A stretch of 49,997 nucleotides of DNA, from positions 1-49,997 of IMG/VR virus record IMGVR_UViG_3300042886_000012, one strand, 5' to 3'. Positions within the stretch are counted from its first letter, which is position 1. Each line of letters begins with the position of its first letter. The notes beneath the pieces were generated by a model. It did no database searches, was not told the origin of the DNA, and was given only the letters and a program-made list of their open reading frames with translations. Of the stretch, positions 26,715 through 38,700 are shown one piece after another. The translations under genes were made by a program, and so were the position numbers. The stretch comes from a virus.

Positions 26715-29700
26715 TGGAAGATAAAGATTTATTAAAAACTAATCCTTTAACTACATCTACACAAACAACTGTTGATCCTGGATATGCATCATTTGAGAAA
26801 TGGGCAGCTTCTAGATCAGGTAACTACGGATTATCTTCAAGAGATACAGATGCTGGGCTTCCTGCATTTCAATCTGGAACAATAGGTTCACCAACAGGTG
26901 AGTCAACTCAAAGACGTAATACTAATGATGATATAGATTTTCTATTAGATGAACATGATAAAAAAGGTATAGTTGATACTTCTAAACATTCATACAATGC
27001 AAGTGAGGTTACTAGAAGATATCCTAATACTTTTATTGGATTAGATAATGAAGAATTATATTCAAGAAATCAAACTACTGGACAGAAAGCATACAATGGT
27101 GTAGCTAAAATGGTTGGTACAGCTGCCACTACATTTATAAATGGTACTGCAGGTACTGTTTATGGTCTTGTTAAAATGGCTGAAACAGGTAAGTTATCTT
27201 CGTTCTATAATAATGATTTAACAAATAAGCTTAACAATATAAATGTGCAAATGGAGGATACCTATGCACATTATAAAAATGAAAGAGAAAGAAATGGAGA
27301 ATGGTGGGAACCTTCTAATTTATTCACAGCTAACTTTTTATTTGATAACATAGTTAAGAACTTAGGATTTTCTTTAGGTGCTATGGGAGCTGGTTTTGCA
27401 TGGGGTGGAGCATTGAAAGCTATTGGTTTAACAGGTAAGTTAGTTGCTACAGGTACAGAAATGGCAACTGCTGCAGATACTGCTATAGCAGAAGCTACTG
27501 CACTTCCACAAATAGAAAGAATTTCTGCTATAAATAATAAACTATCAAATCTGTATAAGTCTTCTACTGTAGGGATTGGTAAAGGATTAATGAAAGCTGA
27601 TCAGGCTATTGTTGCAACATTTGGTACATTTGGAGAATCAGGTATTGAATCATTGAGTAACTCTCAACAGTTTAGAAATAATATGATTAGTCAGTATACT
27701 GACATACATGGTTATGCACCTGAAGGTAAAGATCTTGAAGAGATAAATAAACATGCAGAATCTGTTGGTAACTGGAGTTTTGGTTTAAATACTGCCTTAC
27801 TTACAGCTACAAACTATATACAACTTCCTAAAATATACGCTTCATCATTTAAAGGAGAAAAACAAATAGTTAATAATATAATTAATAAAGAAGGAGCATA
27901 TGTTTCATCTTTACCAGAAAAAGGATTTGGTAAGTTTTTATATAAAAGTAAAAATGTAGCAGGATTATTTTTTAATGAGGCTGAAGGATTTGAAGAAGGA
28001 GCGCAATATGCTATTCAAACAGGAACACAAAATTACTTTAATAGAAAATATAAAAAAGATGGACAAGTTTCTGCAATTGAAGATGGATTATTGTATGGAG
28101 CAAAGGAAGCATTAACTACTTCTGAAGGTACATTAAATATATTTACAGGTGCTTTTTCAGGAGCATTACAATCTTCAGGATTTGTAGGTGTTAAACAAAA
28201 TGAAAAAGGACAGTGGAGACCAACAGTAGGTGGTACAGGTAAAATAGGAGAAAGAGGACTTACAGGATATGGTGGAGAACAAGGAGCTTTGAGAGATGAG
28301 GCTATTGTTGCTTTTAACAATTCAAAAATTAAAGATAAGTTAAAAGATGTTTATGGAAATATAATAGCTGCAGAAAGTATTCAACAAGATAGAGAGAAAG
28401 CAGTTAGACAAGGAGATGTTTTAGAAGCAAAAGATCTTGAGTTTGATTATGCTCATTCATTTATATCAACAAGAGTTAAGTATGGTGCAAAACAATTTGT
28501 TGATAATGAGATTAGTGATTTAAAAGCAAGAGCTGCTACTGATGAAGGATTTAGTGAATTACAACAAGAAGGAGTAGCATTTCCTACAGACACAAAAGAA
28601 CATTTTATAAATAGATTAAATAACTTACAGCAACATGCTAACCATGCTGCTAGTTTATATGACACTCTTAATTTAAAATATAAAGGACTTGTAAATAAAG
28701 AAACAGGAAAACGGATATACTCAGATGATGTAATTGATAAACTTGTATATGCAGGATCTAAAATTATGGATTATGATCAACGTATTCCACAAGTTAATAT
28801 TGCATTAGCAGCTGCTGGAATTAATACAATAGATGTACTGCAAAGTATTATATTAAATAATAAACCTAGTAGAGAAGCTACAGATGCAGCACTAAAACAA
28901 ATTAATGAATTAGATACAACATTTGAAAACAAGACTGAACTAAAGAGACAGTTATCTGACATTATTGAAATGTCTCTTCGTAGAAAAACATTTATTGAAG
29001 AGCATAATGATATTACAAGAAAACCTGCAAACTATGAAACAAAACCTGAGTTTGAATTTGGAGCTTCAGAAGAGCTTGATGTTAAAGTGGAACAACAGGA
29101 AAAAGTTAAAGGAAAAAGAAAACCTTTAAAAACAGAGAAAGAGTTAGAAGTTAACAAGGAGTATTCATTAAAAGAACCTTTAAGAAAAGAAGGAAGTACA
29201 TTACAGCTTGCTCCAAAGATCACTGTGCTTTCTCAAACATTAGGTGGTGAGTTTGAGGTGAGACTTCCTAATGGTCAAATAAAGTTTCTTACACCAACAG
29301 AGTTTAAAGAATATAACATTTCAGATGAAGATAATACTTCTGAAGAAATGGGTGATATCTTAGATAAGGCTATTGACACTGTATTAGATAAAGAAGAATA
29401 TCTTGAATACAACATTGAACTTAAAACAGCAGGACCTGAAAATGTTTATGATAAAAGAGCTTTTGTAAATGACCTAGATAATCAAAAGCTTATTGATGCT
29501 ATTGAAAAAGAATTCAATGCTAAAACAAAAGATCTATTAGCACAAAGAGAAAAAGAAAAAATAGCAAAAGAAAAACTTGCTGCTACTAAAGAAACTCTTG
29601 ATAAAGAATTAGAAAAGTTAGCACCTACAGGAGGTTCTGTAGAAACTGTTAATATTGTTGCAGGAGAAATTATTGGTACTGCTGATAAAGCTAAAGATGC

Positions 29701-32700
29701 AAGCATAGTGTTCTTAGCTACAACATCTCCTTCTGAAGAAGAAAAGAATAAAGAAGTTAATAATATTCCTCATATAAAAAGAGCTAGAACATTCTTAAAT
29801 AATTTTAAATTCTTTACGAATAGAAATAAAATAAAAGCAATTATTGTCACTCCTAATAATGCTGAAGCTTTAGGATTAAAAGGAATTGTACAACTATCTT
29901 ATAATAAAAATATAACTGATGAATTAACAGAGGAAGAAACTGATGTTAATAAAGGTTTTATGGCTCAAGTGTTTATTACACAAACAGCTGAAGGAGATTT
30001 CTTTGTTAATGAAAAAGGAGAGAAGTTAAGTAAAATAGGTCCAGGTAATCCTACTATACTTAATGATGTTGTATTTCAAACAATGACTTCTGCTAGTTTA
30101 ACTACAGAGGGAGGATATACAAAAATTAGAAAAGGTCAAGAAGAAAAAGCTGAAATAGCTTTAGAAGCATATAAGATATTTAGAGCTGATGTATTTGCTC
30201 AAGAAGGATATACACCTTATTCATTCTCTATATCAAGAGGTATACCAAGACAATATGTAACTAATGGTGTATATGAGGATAATCACATGTCTGATATACT
30301 TGGACCAAATGCAGAAAAAATAATAGCTGAACATAATGGATTGATTGAAGTATCAACTACTGGTAAAATAGAACACAATGGAGAGCTTTTATCTTTTAAT
30401 GAGGGAACAGCATTAATTAGATTTGGTGATCTTTTAGATTTTGCAAACAACAAAGTCTTAACTAATAAACAAGCTCAGAATGTATTTGCTGTAATAGATG
30501 CAATGGCTAAAGATTTAATTGCTAAATCTAGTACAGCTAAAGCAGGGAGACCAGACTATGGATATATTACATTCTTGAAAAATGTTCTGTATTTTAAATT
30601 TAAAGGAAACCCAACTACTCCTAGTCAAATAAGTCTTGATACTAAAACAATGGAGTTTAGAATTGGAGACAAATCTTTTGATTTATTCAAAATTGCTGAC
30701 AATAAACAAGCAATAACAAATGCTCTTCAAGATGCATTCATTAGTATTAACAATAAAACATTAGCTGAAGGAACATCTAAAAAGTTTACAGAATATGTAA
30801 CTGATAAAGATGGAAATTTAACAAAGGTTGTATGGACAAATTATCAATCATTTTTATTATCTGGTAAAAATCCTGATGGATCAACAAGATCTACAGGAGA
30901 AACTCCTTTGATTACACATACAGCCAAACCTACAGATAATTTAAATTCATACAAACAAAAGTATGCATTTATAACAGACACAGGTGTTCTTCCTTATGAT
31001 AGAGTGCCAGTTAAAGAAGTTAAACCAGCTCCTGCTGCTCCTGTAGCAGTAGAAGAAGATGTTGTTGGTCCATACAAAATGGATAACGAAACAACAAATA
31101 CATCTAATATAATAAATGCAGGTCCTGTATTATTTACAGGTACAATAATCAAAGCTGGTGGTGAAAACATTGTCCAAGTAGAAATACTTACTAATCCTAC
31201 TATTAATGCACTTACTACAAATCAGACATTAATAAATGCAATTGATGCTAACCTATCTTCTTTTGCAAATAACCCAGCTACTGAAGCTATTGTACCAGAT
31301 AACATTAAAGCAGCATTAGGTAAATCTGAATTATTAGAAGAGAAGGCAAAACTATTTGCTAAAATAAGAGTTGAAATAGAAATAGAAAATTTATTAGAAG
31401 CTCCTAAACAAGAAGCTCCTAAAGTTGAAGAGAAGAAAGAAGAAGCTCCTAAAGAAGCTCCAGCAGAAAAACCATACGATGCTTCTAAGTTAAAAGGAAG
31501 AGATAATGCTCCTGAGTTTAGAATGGTGGGAGCAGCAGATGTTTCTGATAGAATGACTAATGCTGAGTTAGAAATATTCAAACAATGGCATGCAGAAAAA
31601 GTTCCTTTCATTCCTTTTGAAGTTCTTGAAAGAATGGTTAATGTGAATGACACTGAAGAAGCTTGGGGTGTATTTGAAAATGGTATAGCTAAGTTTGTAA
31701 GAGGTGGATTAAGAGGTACAGAGTATCATGAAATTGGTCATGGTATATGGACTATGTTATCTACTGAAGAACAAGAAGCTTTATTAAATGAATTTAGATC
31801 TAAACCTGGTACATTTACAGATAGACAAAGTGGTAAAAATATCGAGCATATAGATGCTACAGATACTCAAGCTGAAGAAAGAATATGGGATGACTTCTCT
31901 GATTTTAGACTTGGTAAACTTCCTGCTAGATCATTAGGAGAAAGAGTTCGTAGATTATTTAAAATGGTTATGGACTTCTTTAAATCATTTGGAAGTAAAC
32001 CATCATTGAAAGATGAATTGTTTGAAGCAATTGAAGCTGGTAGATTTAAAGAAACAAAACTATCAAAGAGAGCCAAGACTATGGCTCCTAAATATAGAGC
32101 AATAGAAGGACTAACAGAAGAGCAAACTAACAACTATATCAATGATATGGTGGTTCAAGCTAGTCGTATTATTTTTAGAGAAGGAAACAAAGATGTTTTA
32201 TTCAATCCTGAGAAACTCACAGGAAGTCAAGTGTTTGATAAAGTGAGAGAGGATTATGAATCACGTGGAGCAATAACTGCATTAGGAGAAAAAAGATATA
32301 ATGAACTTGTTAAAAGAACTATTGATTCAATAAGAACAAGAGGTATATCATTTAATGCAGAAGAGGTAGTATCTATAAATGATGAGAACGCTAATGGAAA
32401 AGAATATGCACAAGATCCATTCTCTGTAGACTGGAAGAAACATTCTACAGGAGCACTTAAGTTCTTACTATCTACACTAGCTGAAAGAAAAGCATTAAAT
32501 CAAAGCAATGTTCAAAAAGGAACACCATTAAAACCTGCAGAATTTAACTTCTCTAAGGAAGGATATAAAGTATTAAACTTCAATAGAGTGTTTGCTACAT
32601 TGTTAGATAGACTACATGGTACAAATGATCCTGCTGAGTTTACTGAAAAATTTATACAACTTGCAAAAGAAGATTCAAACTATCTTCCTTTGTTTGTATC

Positions 32701-35700
32701 ATTAGGTGGTAACCCAGTTACACATACATTTGATTTTGCTGATCCTAATAAATTTAAAGAATCAGATTGGAAACTATTCATACAATTCTTCAATACATTT
32801 ACAAGACAAAAACCTGATGCATTAATTCAATACATCTCTGAAGAAGGAGATGTACACACAGGATCTGCAAACATATTTACAACAGTTAAAGCAACAGTTG
32901 ATGCTTGGGTAGATAACATGAAGGTTATTGGAAAAGGTCCAGGTGGATTGATTAGTTATAGTAATAAAGTTTATAAAATAGACACTGCAGGAATTAAATC
33001 TCTTCCTATCAAACAATATCAAGACATGTTAAGTTTCTTAGGTAAGATAGGTGTAGAGTTTCCTATTGGAACTTATCAAGCATTAACTAATAGAGAGATT
33101 ATTGTAAAAGGAGAAACAACTACAGAGATAAAAGAATTCAATAAAGCTGTAGCTAAAATATATACACAGTTAGGGAAGAATAATGAACTGATGACATTTG
33201 ATGCTAAGAGATTAGACATTGGTGGTCCTCTTAGAACATTAGCTGGACTATACACTAAAGTGAACAATCCTAATCAAGACTCTACATATTTTGGTGTAGA
33301 GGGACAACGTATTGGTTCATTCTCAGAAAACAATGCCCCTTCTTATTTTGAAAATACATTCAATGAATCAAAAACATTAAAGGAGCTTTTAGAAAAAATG
33401 CCTCAGTTAAATGATGTATATTCTAGAGGAAGTGAAATATTAAAACCAGGTGGTCTATTCTTTAATAAAGATGGAGAAAGAATAGCTACAATATCTGTAG
33501 GATATATTCAAGGAAGTAAAAACGAACTTACAGGAAAAGATAAATCTACAGCTAAGTTAGCTAGAGGAGAAAGATTTGTTCAAGAGATGAATCAAAACAT
33601 TAACGGTAACTATTATGTTCTTATTCCTGGAGATAGTTCAACAGAATGGATGATGAACTTAGGTAATGTCATATCTATGGATGATGTTATGTCAGGAGAT
33701 CATTGGGGTAAAGTGTATAATATTTATAGTAACTATTTAAATGATGATATTAATTTAGCATTAGAGAATAGAAAACAAAATATATATCAAAGAGCTAGAT
33801 CTCAAGAACTTAGAATCATGAGAGATATTCTTCCAGAAGATATCGTCAAAGATATTGAAGACATGATTAAAGAAGGACAAACTTATGATGATATACAAGA
33901 TTATATTTCTGATAATAGAAAAGATATAGATGCTTCTGTAAAATCTTTTATAGAAGGAACATCAGAAGAAACATTTGATACATTAATTAACTCCAATCAA
34001 ATAAGGATGGTGGGAGAAAATAAATATAGTCTTGATAAATTTGATACAGAGTTTTTGAAAAAGTATAATTTAAATGGACAAGTTTCACTTGATGAAGTGA
34101 TGAATCTTATAAACTTCACTAACATTAATTATGCAATAAACAATCAAGAATATCACAAAATACTGTTTGGAGATCCTTATCAATTCAAAACTGAGAAAGG
34201 AAAACTAGATGAAACAAAACGTATCAAATCATTTCTTTCAGGAAGAAGAAGAACATTTGATCATCCAGATTATAATAACTTCTTAAAGACAACATATAAT
34301 AATGTAGATGGCATTGAGTTAGATGATAAGACACCAGGATATCATAAGTATAAAGAATACGCTAACACTATTACATTTGATGATGTAAATATTATTGGTA
34401 GTATTGCTACACTGCCCAATGTTCCTCAAGAAATTAAAGATGCGTATACTGTTGATAAAGATGGAAATCCAAAAGTTAATGAGACAGATGCAATGTCTTG
34501 GTTAATGGATGCTACGCACAAAGAGATTGCACTTAAAGAAGGACAATGGAGTGATGAAGCTGAAGCATTCCATCAATGGCACATGGCTTACACAAGAAGA
34601 GCATTTGATAAAAAAGGAATTAAAATATATACAAATGAACAATTAAAAGCAAAAGATGCTAAATTGTTAGAATCTCCTATACCTAAGCACAAACTTGCTG
34701 TAAGAAAACCTATCATCTCTGGTAATAAAAACAATAAAACAGAATTAGATATTGTATTAGATAAGACATCACAGATGCCTCTTTACTATCACATGGTTGA
34801 GGATACTAGTTTAGGAACAATATATGAGCAAATGTTTGATCAAAACATTGGTTATGGTATTGTTATATCTGGTAGAAAGGTAGGGTCTGAAGGAAATCAT
34901 AATATATATGTAGATGGTAAAGTTAATACAGCTAAGTTTGAAAACATAGTAGAGGTTCCTTGGAAGATATATGGTACACAAGTAGAAACTATGTCTGAAG
35001 GTGAAAAAACTCAAACAAGAGGTTCTCAGCTTACAAAACTTTCTAGTATGGATCTTTATGAAAATGGAGAGCCTACTACAGAAGAAGGTAGAGTTGCATA
35101 TGAAAGAAATACAAAAGCATTAGACATGCTTAATGAAAATGCATATAACGAGTTATTGAATAGACTTGGTGTTGTAGATCTTGGAGATACATATGCTCTT
35201 GAGAATAATCAAATCATATCAGAAACTCTTATGTATGAGATGATGAGAAGAGATCTTTCTGAGAATGCTAAAGATACAATTCAGCTAGATGAGAATGGTG
35301 AATTCCCAATACCATTTGAAGCATCTCCTTCTTATATACAGATTAAAAATATTCTTTATTCTATGGTGAATAAAGCATTAATTTCTCCTGCAATGAATGG
35401 AGCTCCACATGTACAGGCTCCTGTTACAATGTTTGAACAAGCTACAGAGGGAAGAAGTTTTGTTAGAAAGATTGATAACAAATGGGTTAAAATATCTAAA
35501 GCTCAATATAAAGCTCTTACAGAAGAAGAAAAGAAGGGTGTGATGCTTACAGACGATACACTTAAGTTCTATGAAGATAAAGATGGTGAACGCTATTGTG
35601 AAGTGTTGCTTCCTCATTGGTTTAAGAATAAGTTTGGAAAGATGACAGATGAACAAATTCTTAAGTATTTAAATACAGAAGAAGGTAAAAAGATATTAAC

Positions 35701-38700
35701 TGGTATAGGTTTCCGTATTCCTACACAAGCTCTATCATCTGTTGAGGTGTTTAGAGTGAAAGGATTTCTTCCTCAATATATGGGCTATACAGTTATAGTT
35801 CCTTCAGAGATTACTACTAAAGCAGGATCGGATTTTGATATTGATAAATTGAACATGTACCTTAAATCTATATACACAGATAAAAATGGAAATGTTAAAT
35901 TAGTTAAATGGTTAGGAACAGAACAAGCTACGAAAGATTTCTTTGGTAAAATATACGATGAAACTATTCTAAAAGATATACAAAAGATTAAAGATTCTGA
36001 TGCATTTAGAGAAGAGTTATATTCATTGTTAGATACGTTAGAAACATTATCTGCACCATTAACAAGCACTCAACAAACTTTTTATGATACACACCAATCT
36101 ACTATTGATGAGATAATTTTACAAGCAGATGAATCTGATAAATTACCTACAGAATACATAAATGATCAAATTCAAACATTAGCTGGTAAAGAAGCTAAAT
36201 TAACTGCTAAGTTATTAAATGACACATTAAAAAATAAATATGTCAAAGATATGTATAAGAAATCTCTTGAGAATGAATACTATGATTCATTAGAAGAACT
36301 GCTTACACTTCCTGAAAACTTTAACAGATTAATTACACCTGTAGATGATGCAGGTCTTGAGAAAATTGCTGAGTTGTTAGATGAAAAAAGAGGATATAAT
36401 GAATCAAATATAAAAGGAAGACTTATCAATAGAAACTTTATGACCAACATGCGTCATGCATTTATTACTGGTAAGAGATGGGTAGGTATTGCAGCTGTTA
36501 ATATTACAAATCTTTCATTAAGACAAAAGAGTAAAGTGTATTTAGATCCTTCTAAGATTACATCTTTATCTGGAAGAGAACGTGAGTTTGTAGAAGGCCT
36601 TGTAGGAAACATTGGTATAATTCTTCCACATAATACATTAGATGTTGAAGGAGAAACATATGTTTCTTTGTCTGGAACAACAACAGCAGATGGTAAACAA
36701 CTTATTTCACAAAGACTATCTGGATATGCTACAGCATTTGTGGATATTGCCAACAAACCGTTCATCACTAAGATTATAAAAAGTGATACAGTGGTGTCTA
36801 CATTTATGTTCTTAGAAGCTATTGGTGCTGGTAATGCAGGAATCTATTTCTTAAACCAACCAATCATTGAGAAGTATTTAGAATACTTAGATAGTATTGG
36901 ATCTAAAAGTGTTACAGGTAAAAAGAATCTAGAATATATTAAAGATCAATTCCCTACAACAGAAAAAGCAATGAGAGATGCTAGAATATCTGTAGATCAA
37001 TTATTAGATAACATACAAGAGTATGGTGAGAAAGGTGAATTTTATAGTGATCTTAAATATGCTGAGCAACAATTGATATTGAATGAATTCATTAAATACA
37101 AAATATTAGCAGATCAATTGTTTAGCTATACACAGTCTACAAACTATGATACAACAAGGTTTGGTAGTTCAGATGCTCTTCTTAAGAAAGAATGGGCTAC
37201 ATTCAACACTAGTAACTTTAACTTGATATCTAATGTAGATGAGGTGTTGGCTAATACATTTATAGGTAAACAAGCTGAGCTTCTTTCTAAATCATTTGCA
37301 TCCTTTGGTGCTATAATGAAGACAGAACTTCCTGAGATAAAAGCATACACTATTGCTACATTGAAAAAATATGCTACAAGAAAATACATGTCATCTGATG
37401 ATTATGAAAAGATAGCTAACTTAATCAAGAATTCTTTTGTAGATTATGTTGTTCAGAATAATACAACTATATCTAACATGGTTGAACCTTTACTTGTGAA
37501 TTCTGAAACTGCAGTGGTTAATCAATTAGAACAAGCTAAGCAGAAGTATCCTAATATGCAGATATTAAAAGATCTTATTCCTGTACTAGGGAATAGAGAT
37601 GGAAGTGCTAAGTCTATACAACTTAAAGCAAATGTTAAAGATGCATATAGTGAGAACTTATATGTAGGTATGATGAGAGAATTAAGAGACATCCCAGAAC
37701 TTAATGATCTGTATAATAACATTGTGAATGTTGCTATATTACAAGGAGTGGGTCAATCTGCTATATCTATAAGAAATATTATTCCTGTAGAAGATTATGC
37801 AGCTAAGATTGCTCCTATTATACAACAGCTTACACCAAACCCAACATTAGATGCTTTTGAAAATGGAATGTTTGAAAGAAACAATTTCACAAACAAAGAT
37901 GTAATCACTGATTTCACACCATATGTGTATACACCAGAGCCTGATGAGAATGGACAATACAATGAACTAAGTATAAGAACTAATTCTAATACAGGAGAAG
38001 ATGAATTAGTTCATTTCTTACCAGCATTTACATCAATGAAAGGAGTTTCTAAAACATCAAGAAGATTATTAATGTTAAGTGATAGATTTAATTCATTTCA
38101 GTTGTCTTCTGATTTCTTAAGAATACCTAAAGTGATCACTGATAAGAATAGTGATTATGGTAAGAAGGTTAATGTAATGACAGGAATAGAAGTTACAAAA
38201 GCTGACTATGCTAAAATGAAACAAAAAGGTTCACAAGATCTTTATGATTCATATTATTATAAGAAGGTGTACACAACTAACAAAGATAAGTTTGGTAATC
38301 CTATTCCATTAACAACCATTGGTGCTACTAAAACAGATGAACCTTTAACTAATTACTATTATAAACTAATCAATGTGTATGGAGATGGTAATAGAGCTGT
38401 AGAGTTTAATAAAGAGTTTGGTCCTTCTGTTATTGATAATGGATCAATGAGAATCAAACAAGAGTTGAATGATGAAGATATTGTTAATCAATTTGCTCCA
38501 CAGATTGCAGAAGAAGTTGTACCTTTACCAATAGAAACACTTACACAAATGACTGGACAACCTAAAGGAGTAAAAGTTAAAGAAGGAATATATGTAAACC
38601 AAGAAGCTTTATCTAAAGATGAGCAACTTGAGTTATTTGATTATCTAAAACCATTCTTAGAAGAGCAAGCTGCTAAAACTAATAAAGGAGCAGATGCTAG

